This document shows positions 44,719 to 52,828 of a stretch of DNA of 64,000 nucleotides, one piece after another. Position 1 is the stretch's first letter. Every line of letters starts with the position of its first letter. Under the pieces are notes generated by a model that was not told the DNA's origin, made no database searches, and saw nothing but the letters and a program-made list of their open reading frames with translations. The position numbers and the translations under genes are program-made. The DNA is from an uncultured Kordiimonas sp. (GTDB lineage Bacteria > Pseudomonadota > Alphaproteobacteria > Sphingomonadales > Kordiimonadaceae), in the NCBI GenBank assembly GCA_947503625.1, contig CANNEK010000001.1, forward strand, positions 1,110,152-1,174,151, read 5' to 3'.

Positions 44719-45737
44719 GAACCTCAATGGTTATGCGGACGTTCCTGGCCAGCCTGATCGTATACCTTGCGCCAACCATTTACAGTGTGCACGCGAGCGA
44801 CAATGTACGAGCTTTTCATGAAGATCTCTGGACCGTTCTGCCGCGAACGGCAGAGATAACAGAGCTGGCTCACGGTTTCACCTGGTCCGAGGGACCAACC
44901 TGGGATCGGGAACGGCAACAGCTCTACTTCTCGGACGTGCCAAAGAACATAGCATATGCCTGGTCACCTGAGCTGGGACTGAACGTGTTCATGTCGCCTT
45001 CAGGGCTACAGTCAGACAGTACAGCAGGCTTCCGTGAACCTGGCTCCAACGGATTACTCATGTCACCCGATGGCCGACTGCTTATAGCAAACCACGGAAC
45101 AAGATCTGTCGAGCGAATGGACATTAAAACGCGCCAAAGACAAACCATTGCCAGCCACTATGAAGGAAAGCGACTGAACAGCCCCAACGATGTTGCAATA
45201 ACTGCCGATGGAACGCTTTATTTTACCGATCCACCATACGGACTTGAGGGGCTCAATGCCTCGCCCCTGAAAGAGCTAGGACATAACGGCGTATACCAGG
45301 TTGAAAAAGACGGGACTATAGCCCTGATTGACGGGTCCCTGTCCTATCCGAACGGAATTGCGCTTTCACCTGATGAACAAACTCTTTATGTCGCTGTATC
45401 GGACCCTGTGTCACCGAAAATCTACAAATACTCGCGTGACGGCACGGTTTTTACCGACAGGTCAGTCTTTTTCAATGCAGAACCCTACCTGAAACACTCC
45501 TGGCCGGGATTGCCAGATGGCATGGCTGTAGCAGAAACCGGGCACTTGTTTGCAACAGGGCCGGGCGGCGTATTTGTACTTTCCAAAGAAGGTATTGCAC
45601 TTGGTTTAATCAAGCTTGAAAGCGCGACAGCCAATTGTACGTTTGGCCAGGACGGCTCAACTTTATTTATCACATCCGGCAGCCGTGTACTTGCAATGGG
45701 TACGCTGGTCGTGGGCGCGGGGTGGCGGAATGACTGA
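44715..45737 (+). CDS. SMP-30/gluconolactonase family lactonase, secreted
   Basis: A 340-aa six-bladed propeller with an N-terminal signal (about 1-28, ending VHAS). The metal-site motifs of the family are present: FTWSEGPTWD, LNSPNDVAITADGTLYFTDPPYGL, LSYPNGIALSPDEQTLYVAVSD and PGLPDGMAV. It should open a sugar lactone such as glucono-1,5-lactone to the free acid in the periplasm. The GTG at 44715 overlaps the previous stop (GTGA); ATGs at 44727 and 44733 are alternatives. The permease gene starts 8 bp before its end. Confidence 0.92.
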   Translation: MRTSMVMRTFLASLIVYLAPTIYSVHASDNVRAFHEDLWTVLPRTAEITELAHGFTWSEGPTWDRERQQLYFSDVPKNIAYAWSPELGLNVFMSPSGLQSDSTAGFREPGSNGLLMSPDGRLLIANHGTRSVERMDIKTRQRQTIASHYEGKRLNSPNDVAITADGTLYFTDPPYGLEGLNASPLKELGHNGVYQVEKDGTIALIDGSLSYPNGIALSPDEQTLYVAVSDPVSPKIYKYSRDGTVFTDRSVFFNAEPYLKHSWPGLPDGMAVAETGHLFATGPGGVFVLSKEGIALGLIKLESATANCTFGQDGSTLFITSGSRVLAMGTLVVGAGWRND

Positions 45738-47079
45738 AGGTTTTGACCCCCTCCTGGTTGCGTCAGGCTCGGTGGCAATGCTGCTGACGCTTGTTCTCTA
45801 TTTCAGAATGTCAGCCTTTCTTGCTCTCTTGCTCACAAGCCTGGTTGCCGCAATAGCAGCCGGCATGCCAGCCACGCAGGCCATTGAAACGATCAGGAAT
45901 GGTATGGGTGGCACGCTCGGTTTCATCGCCATTGTCGTGGGGCTTGGCTCAATATTCGGCGCCCTGCTTCAGGCAGGCGGTGGCGTCGAAGCGATGGCCG
46001 ACCTGTTTGTAAGCCGAGCACGTACCGGTCTTGTCCCCTGGATTTTGGGACTGTTGGGATTGATAGTTGCCATTCCGGTTTTTTTCGACGTTGCGCTGAT
46101 CATCCTCGCGCCTATTGTTTTTGGATTGGCAAAAAGGCTCGGCGTCGCTGCGGTGACACTTGCAATACCCCTGCTTGCCGGTCTGGCGACGGCACATGCC
46201 TTTGTGCCACCAACGCCCGGCCCGATCGCCGTTGCGGATTTGCTCGGCGCGGATATTGGTTTGGTCGCCCTATACGGCGCACTGGCGGGAGCACCAGCCA
46301 TGCTGGTCGCTGGGCCGCTTTGGGCCAAGTTCTTGCATAAGATGGATTTAAAAGCGGGAACAATGCGCTCGGCGCAAGAAACCAACGCTCAACAAAACGC
46401 GGTTGGCTTCCTGCCGAACCCTGCTCTTATTCTGCTTGTTATCGCCTTGCCGCTGATCCTCATAATTGGCAGTACCATATCGCCCTACTTTTTGAGTGAC
46501 GGCCCCGCGACGGATTTCCTGCAATTTATTGGACACCCCTTCTCCGCTCTATTGCTATCGTGTGGGGCAGCCTATCTGCTGTTCCGCAGCGACGATCCGG
46601 AGTTAAAACTCAGGCTTCGAAACGCTTGCGAGCGCGCACTTGAACCCGCTGGTGCGATTATTCTGGTCACTGGTGCTGGCGGTGCCTTCAAACAGGTTCT
46701 GATCGATACCGGTGCCGGGAATACTCTCGCAGAAAACATACTTGGATTTGGCTTTACGCCACTGGTGGCAGGTTTTCTTCTCGCGTTACTGGTCAGGGTG
46801 GCGCAGGGGTCTGCAACCGTTGCCATGATTACAGCAGCCGGATTGACCGCACCAATCGTTGGTGCTGCCAATGTCTCGCAAGGGTCAATCGCGTTAACTG
46901 TGATAGCCATCGCTGCCGGTGCAACCGCCGCTTCTCATGTTAATGACAGCGGGTTCTGGCTTGTCAGCCGGTATTTTCATCTGGATACAGCAAGCACCCT
47001 GAAAAGCTGGACGGTTGCGTCAACGCTCGTAGGCTTCGCGGGTTTTGCTGTCATACTTCTCTTGTCTGCCATCATATAG
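45730..47079 (+). CDS. GntP-family gluconate/sugar-acid permease
   Basis: A 449-aa permease with about 12 helices. GntP features are FIAIVVGLGSIFGALLQAGGGVEAMA, IPVFFDVALIILAPIVFGLAKR, HAFVPPTPGPIAVADLLGADIG and GSATVAMITAAGLTAP. Such permeases import gluconate and related aldonates with protons. It is the last gene of the operon, overlapping the lactonase by 8 bp, and gives the link to GntK in the cytoplasm. The frame runs further upstream, but the ATG at 45730, after GGGTGGCGGA, fits the operon. Confidence 0.92.
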   Translation: MTEGFDPLLVASGSVAMLLTLVLYFRMSAFLALLLTSLVAAIAAGMPATQAIETIRNGMGGTLGFIAIVVGLGSIFGALLQAGGGVEAMADLFVSRARTGLVPWILGLLGLIVAIPVFFDVALIILAPIVFGLAKRLGVAAVTLAIPLLAGLATAHAFVPPTPGPIAVADLLGADIGLVALYGALAGAPAMLVAGPLWAKFLHKMDLKAGTMRSAQETNAQQNAVGFLPNPALILLVIALPLILIIGSTISPYFLSDGPATDFLQFIGHPFSALLLSCGAAYLLFRSDDPELKLRLRNACERALEPAGAIILVTGAGGAFKQVLIDTGAGNTLAENILGFGFTPLVAGFLLALLVRVAQGSATVAMITAAGLTAPIVGAANVSQGSIALTVIAIAAGATAASHVNDSGFWLVSRYFHLDTASTLKSWTVASTLVGFAGFAVILLLSAII

Positions 47080-47238
47080 CAGCACTGGATAAGTGACAGA
47101 ATGTTGTCTGAAACCGAATCAGACCAGTTGGCTCATCAGCGGCGTGTGAGGGTATATTTACAGATAACGGCTTTAGCACTATACTGACTTTGGGGTCGGT
47201 AGAAGCGAAAACCGAACAAGGAACGGTAGGTACTCCCC

Positions 47239-48039
47239 ATGTTCTGTCAATCATTGCGCATCAAGACGCTAGTTGGCTTTGCCCTGTCAATTCTGATGAC
47301 TGTGGCTATACCTTCGCACGCACAATCGGTTGGCATTGATGTCACATCCGACATTGGTACCTTCCAGCCTGTTGCCCTGGGTGAAGATATCACGCTTTCT
47401 CCGTGCGGCAGCAATGTGGTGAAGGGCAATGGACAATTCATAAGCAGCCTGTGTGATACTGGCAGCCCAGATTTTTTCAGCATCAACTACCTTATCTCTT
47501 TTGGTGGCACCACCTCAGCCTTGTCATTTGGCATTGGTGCAAGCGGTGTTTCGGCGGACGTCAGCAGCCTGGTCACAGCGACAGGCGGCACCGTTCAGGC
47601 CATGGGGAATGCGGCGGCGAGCTTTAACCCTCTGACAATTACCACTGGTGCAGGTTCATTGTTCTCTACAGCGGGTACATATGTGATCAGTTTGATCACG
47701 TCTGTGGCCAATCGAGTAACAATCCCTGTATCCGGCGGACCAAACCAGCGATCATCCCGGGATGGTGGACTTGAATTCGCAAACACGGGCTTCACCATTA
47801 ATGGTGCTGTTGTGGGCAATTTTGATGGTCTATCTGTGGGCACTTTTGGTGGAAACACCAACGTAAGCCGTACAGCCAATGGCCGCAGAAATGTTGCCTT
47901 CTCGCAAGCGACAATAGTCGTTGAAACGGCGAGTGTGCCTGAACCATCCAGCCTGTTGATGTTGTTGATGGCGCTTGTTTTTATGGTTCGCTATCATCAA
48001 GGAAAGCGAAAAATGGCAGGCCGTCTCAGAAGCAGTTGA
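47239..48039 (+). CDS. PEP-CTERM sorted extracellular protein
   Basis: A 266-aa protein with a signal peptide (cleaved near SHAQ, about residue 29). The middle is low in charged residues and rich in Gly, Ser and Thr. The C-terminus is a sorting signal: VPEPSSLLMLLMALVFMV, then a basic tail RYHQGKRK. Exosortase removes and anchors such tails in exopolysaccharide-producing bacteria. Neither an exosortase nor polysaccharide genes are in the window. Function of the mature domain is unknown. A single-gene unit with its own promoter region (47080-47238). Confidence 0.85.
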   Translation: MFCQSLRIKTLVGFALSILMTVAIPSHAQSVGIDVTSDIGTFQPVALGEDITLSPCGSNVVKGNGQFISSLCDTGSPDFFSINYLISFGGTTSALSFGIGASGVSADVSSLVTATGGTVQAMGNAAASFNPLTITTGAGSLFSTAGTYVISLITSVANRVTIPVSGGPNQRSSRDGGLEFANTGFTINGAVVGNFDGLSVGTFGGNTNVSRTANGRRNVAFSQATIVVETASVPEPSSLLMLLMALVFMVRYHQGKRKMAGRLRSS

Positions 48040-48187
48040 TGGCGGCGCACCTTTCAAACTGACATATTAAGCGAATACCCAAGCTTGCCATCTCAGGCCA
48101 GGCAGCATTCCTCAACGTCTTTACTGGCAAGACCAGCGTATGCACTTCATCATGAACCAAGTGTAAAAAGGCTTTCACAGCCGATAA

Positions 48188-48210
48188 ATTTCCTGTTTCA
48201 TACAGGAAAT
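48188..48210. promoter_or_regulatory. Perfect inverted repeat upstream of the GH13 gene
   Basis: ATTTCCTGT-TTCAT-ACAGGAAAT: 9-bp arms and a 5-nt loop, 61 bp upstream of the phosphorylase start. It may be a repressor operator or an mRNA hairpin. No U-run follows, so it is not an obvious terminator. Confidence 0.5.
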
Positions 48211-48270
48211 AAGTAGCCTCCGGTTGCTATAACGGGTCAAATCGCTTTTCAAGAAGTCCGGACATAAACC

Positions 48271-50034
48271 ATGCATGATCAAACAACCATCGATCACCTA
48301 CACAAACGTGTCACCGCGCACTTGCACATCCTTTATCCGGATCGCGACCTTGAACAGTTGGCCGAACAAATCATTGAACTGTTTTGGCCAGACAAGGCTC
48401 AAATGATCAGGCGCGAGCAAATTCGTAAAAAAGTGCTTTGGGATGAAAACGATGTTGCGTTGATCACCTACGGCGGCACAATCCGCAAGGACGGCACGCC
48501 GTCACTTCAAACGCTCCACCAATTTCTGAAAAAACACATCGGACAGACGATTGGCATGGTTCATATTCTGCCGTTTTTTCCATACAGTTCCGATGATGGC
48601 TTTTCGGTTATCGACTATTTCGCGGTTGACGAGACCTTGGGTGACTGGGCGGATATTGAAGAAATCGCCAGTGAATATCGCCTGATGGCAGACCTGGTTA
48701 TCAATCACGGCTCCAGCAAGTCCAAATGGTTCCAACAGTTCCTGTCAAACGAAAGCCCCGGGAAAGACTATTATTACACGGCAGACCCGTCCGCAGATTT
48801 CGGTTCGGTGGTGCGCCCCCGCGCACATCCGCTGCTGACCCCGTTTGAAACCAGTGCCGGCAAACAACATGTTTGGAGCACATTCAGCCCGGATCAACTC
48901 GATTTCGACTTTACCAATCCGGATGTGCTGCTGGAGTTTGTAAAAATAATCGCAGCCTATATTGACCACGGTGTGAGGGTTTTCCGTCTGGATGCTGTTG
49001 CGTTTTTATGGAAAAAAATTGGCACGCCATCCATTAACCTGGACGAAACGCACGAAGTCATCCGGCTACTTCGAACCCTGATGGATCATCATGTGGAAAC
49101 ACTGGTGATCATCACGGAAACCAACATTCCCAATCATGAAAACCTGACCTATTTCGGCAACCAGAACGAGGCCCATGTCATCTATAATTTTTCGCTGCCT
49201 CCATTGTTGGTGCATGCCCTTTTGACCGGCAACGCGCTCTACCTAAAGCGGTTGACGCGCAGCAACCCGCCAGCACTTGCAGGATGCACCTACCTTAATT
49301 TCACGGCGAGCCATGATGGCATCGGCCTGCGCCCCACCGAAGGTGTGTTACCCCAGGGAGAGGTGGATCACATGCTTGCCGCCATGCAACGCTTTGGCGG
49401 CCGGGTTTCCATGCGACGCGGACCAGGCGGCACTGAAAAACCCTATGAAATGAACATCTCCTATTTTGAGGCAATGCAGGGTACCGTCGAAGGACCTGAC
49501 GCGTTTCAGATTGACCGCTTTATGACCGCAATGGCCATAATGCTGGCCCTTGAAGGGATACCAGCCATTTACATCCACAGTCTGCTTGCGACACCAAACG
49601 GCTATGAAGAAGTTAACCGAACGGGGCTCAACCGCTCCATTAACCGCCGCCAGCTGAATTACGACGATATAAGCTCGAAACTCGCTGACCCGGCAACGGT
49701 GGAGGCGCAGGTTTTTGACAAATTCATGACTTTGATCGAGCTGCGCAAGCGACAACCGGCGCTTCACCCCAACGCCGTTCAGTTCACGCTTGCATTACCG
49801 GAAGGGCTGTTCGGTATATGGCGACAAAGCATTGATCGCACCCAAAGCATATTCGCGGTTTCAAATGTGACCAATAAACACAGGGTCTTATCACTGGCGG
49901 ATATTAACCTGATTGCTGGAGATCCCTGGTGGGACCTGATCTCCAACACACTGGTGGAGGACATTGAAGGCGATTTCCCACTCGCCCCCTACCAGACTGT
50001 ATGGATCAGTAATAGCAAGTCGACCAGTGACTAG
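48271..50034 (+). CDS. GH13_18 sucrose phosphorylase-family enzyme, probably glucosylglycerate phosphorylase
   Basis: A 587-aa alpha-amylase-fold enzyme of the sucrose phosphorylase subfamily. Catalytic residues are visible: nucleophile Asp in VFRLDAVAFLW, acid/base Glu in VIITETNIPN and transition-state Asp in TASHDGIGLRP. Members cleave sucrose, sucrose 6-phosphate, glucosylglycerol or glucosylglycerate with phosphate to give glucose 1-phosphate. The convergent neighbours look like a glucosyl-3-phosphoglycerate synthase and phosphatase, so I favour glucosylglycerate as the substrate. No strong Shine-Dalgarno is seen. The 3' end overlaps the synthase gene by 4 bp. Confidence 0.88.
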   Translation: MHDQTTIDHLHKRVTAHLHILYPDRDLEQLAEQIIELFWPDKAQMIRREQIRKKVLWDENDVALITYGGTIRKDGTPSLQTLHQFLKKHIGQTIGMVHILPFFPYSSDDGFSVIDYFAVDETLGDWADIEEIASEYRLMADLVINHGSSKSKWFQQFLSNESPGKDYYYTADPSADFGSVVRPRAHPLLTPFETSAGKQHVWSTFSPDQLDFDFTNPDVLLEFVKIIAAYIDHGVRVFRLDAVAFLWKKIGTPSINLDETHEVIRLLRTLMDHHVETLVIITETNIPNHENLTYFGNQNEAHVIYNFSLPPLLVHALLTGNALYLKRLTRSNPPALAGCTYLNFTASHDGIGLRPTEGVLPQGEVDHMLAAMQRFGGRVSMRRGPGGTEKPYEMNISYFEAMQGTVEGPDAFQIDRFMTAMAIMLALEGIPAIYIHSLLATPNGYEEVNRTGLNRSINRRQLNYDDISSKLADPATVEAQVFDKFMTLIELRKRQPALHPNAVQFTLALPEGLFGIWRQSIDRTQSIFAVSNVTNKHRVLSLADINLIAGDPWWDLISNTLVEDIEGDFPLAPYQTVWISNSKSTSD

Positions 50035-51245
50035 TCGGCATTGTCCAGATGAACGGCTTCCACGAACCGTTTGGTGAAATCGGGTATTGCGCTGTTGATA
50101 CGGTTCCAATTCGCCATAAACGGCGTTTCATTGGGGGCTTCAAGGAAAGTTTCTCCGGCCTGCATAATATTCTGTGCAAACAGCTCTACCGTGGTCTCTT
50201 CTTCATGCCGATCAAGGCTCAGACCATTCATCACGGCGTCATTGTGATATGTTTCGATACGATCAAGCGCAACACGGAAATATGTGGCCTTAATAGTCCG
50301 GAACGTGCCTTGTGAAAAAATCTGCCCATCTGTTGCCAGCTTGCGGAACATCGATTTGGTAATATCGATGCTCATCTTGGACAGACCTTTTTCCGGATTG
50401 TCGTGAGAAACAGACTGATGCTTGTGATCGTAATTGTCGGCTATCTCTACCTGACATATCGCCTGTGTCGAATGATTGCGCCAAACCTCCGAGAGCACAC
50501 CTACCTCCAGGCCCCAATCAGAGGGGATTCTGATATTTTTGACAACCTGGCGTCCCATGGCAAATTCACCAGCAAGCGGGTAACGGAAGCTGTTCAGGTA
50601 CGTAAGATAGTCGTTCGGCTCACACACTTTTTGCAAAGCCGCCAGCAGAGGACCAATCAATAAACGCACAACACGCCCGTTCAACTTTTCCTCCGTCAAG
50701 CGGGCATAATAGCCTTTCGAAAAAACGTAAGGGAAAACAGGATTGGCTACAGGGTACATAAGCCGCGCCAGCATATCACGGCTATAAGTCAGGATATCAC
50801 AGTCGTGCAGCCCCACCACCTGCGCTTCAGTTGCAGCGAGAAAATAGCCAAAGCAGAACCATACATTACGCCCTTTCCCGGGCTCAGCCGGCGATAGCCC
50901 GTGTGCGTTCAACTCCTCATCAAGCGCGGTAAGGCGCGGGCCACTGTTCCATAAAATGTGGTGGCGTTGCGGCAAGCGGGCAAAATACTTTCTCGCGTAC
51001 TCGAACTGGTCTTTGTCCGCCCGGTCCAGGCCAATAATAATATCGTCGAGGTAAGGCACCTGGCACAGCACATCAATAATATATTCGAGTGCCGGGCCTT
51101 CAAGTTCAGAGAATAGCGACGGCAAGACAAGTGCCATTGGATTAGCAGATCGAAACTGCATCAGATCCGCTTCCAAAGACTCAGTCGAGCGATTGGAAAG
51201 ATTATGGAGTGTCGAAATTATGCCGTTTTGATGAAAATCGGTCAT
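50031..51245 (-). CDS. GpgS/MpgS-like glycosyltransferase (glycosyl-3-phosphoglycerate synthase)
   Basis: About 404 aa. A GT-A fold with the metal-binding DxD seen in VVGLHDCDILTYSRDML, and the pattern KGYYARL...LNGRVVRLLIGPLL..YLNSFRYPLAGEFAMG typical of synthases that join NDP-glucose (or GDP-mannose) to 3-phosphoglycerate. The product, after dephosphorylation, is the compatible solute glucosylglycerate or mannosylglycerate. I start at ATG 51245 with GGAG 5 nt upstream. The HAD phosphatase gene ends 45 bp before it, on the same strand. Which sugar donor is used cannot be told here. Confidence 0.82.
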   Translation of the reverse strand: MTDFHQNGIISTLHNLSNRSTESLEADLMQFRSANPMALVLPSLFSELEGPALEYIIDVLCQVPYLDDIIIGLDRADKDQFEYARKYFARLPQRHHILWNSGPRLTALDEELNAHGLSPAEPGKGRNVWFCFGYFLAATEAQVVGLHDCDILTYSRDMLARLMYPVANPVFPYVFSKGYYARLTEEKLNGRVVRLLIGPLLAALQKVCEPNDYLTYLNSFRYPLAGEFAMGRQVVKNIRIPSDWGLEVGVLSEVWRNHSTQAICQVEIADNYDHKHQSVSHDNPEKGLSKMSIDITKSMFRKLATDGQIFSQGTFRTIKATYFRVALDRIETYHNDAVMNGLSLDRHEEETTVELFAQNIMQAGETFLEAPNETPFMANWNRINSAIPDFTKRFVEAVHLDNAD

Positions 51246-51289
51246 GGTCACTCCGCATTGTTATACTTCCAGACTAAATGCCCTGATTG

Positions 51290-52105
51290 TTAAAGCAAGT
51301 CTAATTCCTGCAAAATATCTGTAACAACGGCAACCCACCCGGCCGGACCTGCTTGTTGTGCTACACGCACGGACGGCTTATCAGACCTTATCGCAGCACC
51401 CCGCTGATTTGGAATAATGACGCCATAATCAGCACCCTCGATCATCTGCAGGTCATTGGGGCCGTCACCCAGTGCAATAACCCGATAGTCGTATTCTGGG
51501 CGTGTCTTTCGAAAAGCTGATGTAACCACCTGAACAGCGTCCCATTTTGTCGCCATGCCGGTAAAGTGAAAAAAACGGCCGCCCTGCTGGATTTGAATGC
51601 CTGCCGGCGCCATTGTTGCCGAAAGCTCGCTCATCGCTTCGTTCGTTCCGGACCACAGAAAAGGCTCGCTTGCCTCACGTGCCTTAGCGCGTTCCGCGCT
51701 GCCAGGGTTGAGGCCCGTGTGATGCATAACCTCGTTTGCATTCATATCACCGAAACCTCTGATCTCCCGCCGCAGTCTTGCTGGTAACGCATCGATTGCT
51801 TCCAGGATTTTGTCATAAGCGACACCCAGAATTTTTGTCTCGGGAATACCAAACCCGCACCCCTTCGGAGAGTATATGGCAGAACCGTTTTCAGAGATTT
51901 TGACAGTCCGCCGGAACGGGAGTTCGCGGTCAAGCCAAACGAGCTCGGTCCAGGTTTTGCTGGTAACGGGAATAACTTCAGCAATTGACGAGACAAACAA
52001 TGTTTCTATGAACGAAGCAGCGGGCTCGGCTGAATAACTGTGATGGTCCAGTAACGTACCATCAAGGTCTGTGAAAATGAGCGGACAGATTTTAGGCTTC
52101 AACAT
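51290..52105 (-). CDS. HAD phosphatase, mannosyl/glucosyl-3-phosphoglycerate phosphatase-like
   Basis: A 271-aa HAD-IIB phosphatase. Motif I is FTDLDGTLLDH, motif II lies in VIPVTSKTW, motif III is the Lys in ATKWDAV and motif IV GDGPNDLQMIE. It resembles the MpgP family that removes phosphate from mannosyl- or glucosyl-3-phosphoglycerate, the last step of compatible-solute synthesis. It precedes the synthase gene in the same operon. I use ATG 52105; a TTG two codons upstream is possible. The Shine-Dalgarno is weak. Confidence 0.85.
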   Translation of the reverse strand: MLKPKICPLIFTDLDGTLLDHHSYSAEPAASFIETLFVSSIAEVIPVTSKTWTELVWLDRELPFRRTVKISENGSAIYSPKGCGFGIPETKILGVAYDKILEAIDALPARLRREIRGFGDMNANEVMHHTGLNPGSAERAKAREASEPFLWSGTNEAMSELSATMAPAGIQIQQGGRFFHFTGMATKWDAVQVVTSAFRKTRPEYDYRVIALGDGPNDLQMIEGADYGVIIPNQRGAAIRSDKPSVRVAQQAGPAGWVAVVTDILQELDLL

Positions 52106-52111
52106 GGGCAA

Positions 52112-52828
52112 CTGTGAGTTGGGTATATAGCTGTCTCTTCGACTGAGTCAGTCACATCATAACTGGTTACCCCCTCGCAACAACCCTTTCATTACTATAC
52201 TCCGGCCGACGATCACGTGCCATCACCGGCAAAGCCCCTGCCCTCGAAAACTGGTTCTGTCTGGCTTCCATGGCATCGAAGGCATTCAGTTGCATAGCGC
52301 TAAAGGCTTTTCCCGGTCGCAACCGGTTTCTTCAACCATCGCTTCCGGGGCAATTTCGTGGCTTGCCCCCAAGAAGGGTTCATTGTTGTTACGCGTGGTC
52401 CATACCAGCACCCGGCCAAACCAGATGGGCTTGGCAGAACATGCGCTCTGATAAAGAGTAGACAGGTTTGCTTTGAAGGCGAAACACTGTTTGATGACAA
52501 CCGGTGCAAAAGAGAAAACGGCCGGATTTAAGGCACCTGAATAAGGCAGGGATTGATTAAACCCGGTCAGCGGCAACGCTTATCCAGGCCGCAAAACACT
52601 GGAATATTTGATATAATTTCCGGAGGAAAATAGGAGAGAATTTCTCTCGAAAGATGAATGGCGGAGACGAAGTCCGTATAATCAGCATACTCAAGAGTTT
52701 GGCAGTGTGCGTCAGTGTCCGATTAATTTGTTATTTTCAAAGGAAATATTTTCGTGCCTGCCCATTGAAGTTCGCTCGTATACGCACCAAGTCAACGTAA
52801 AGCGTGGGAACAAATGTGGGAACTAGTG
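52112..52828. other. Intergenic region at the left edge of the mobile island
   Basis: About 700 bp with no convincing gene. A 96-aa frame on the minus strand (52286-52576) looks partly protein-like (RVLVWTTRNNNEPFLGASHEIAPEAM) but has no start site or known family; it may be a decayed gene. The island boundary probably lies near 52659-52669, where a tRNA-end-like sequence occurs, and the integrase promoter is in the AT-rich stretch at 52715-52750. Confidence 0.4.
52659..52669 (-). other. Putative integration (att) remnant resembling a tRNA-Ser 3' end
   Basis: On the minus strand, CGTCTCCGCCA reads like the acceptor stem, discriminator base and CCA of alphaproteobacterial serine tRNAs. No tRNA body follows inside the island side, as expected for the duplicated core left by a P4-type integrase. 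The integrase gene starts 160 bp away. The match is only 11 bp and no second copy is in the window. Confidence 0.35.

Noticed and set aside
52286-52576. 96-aa frame on the minus strand near the integrase
   Set aside because: No start signal or known family; at most a decayed gene, so I only mention it in the intergenic entry.
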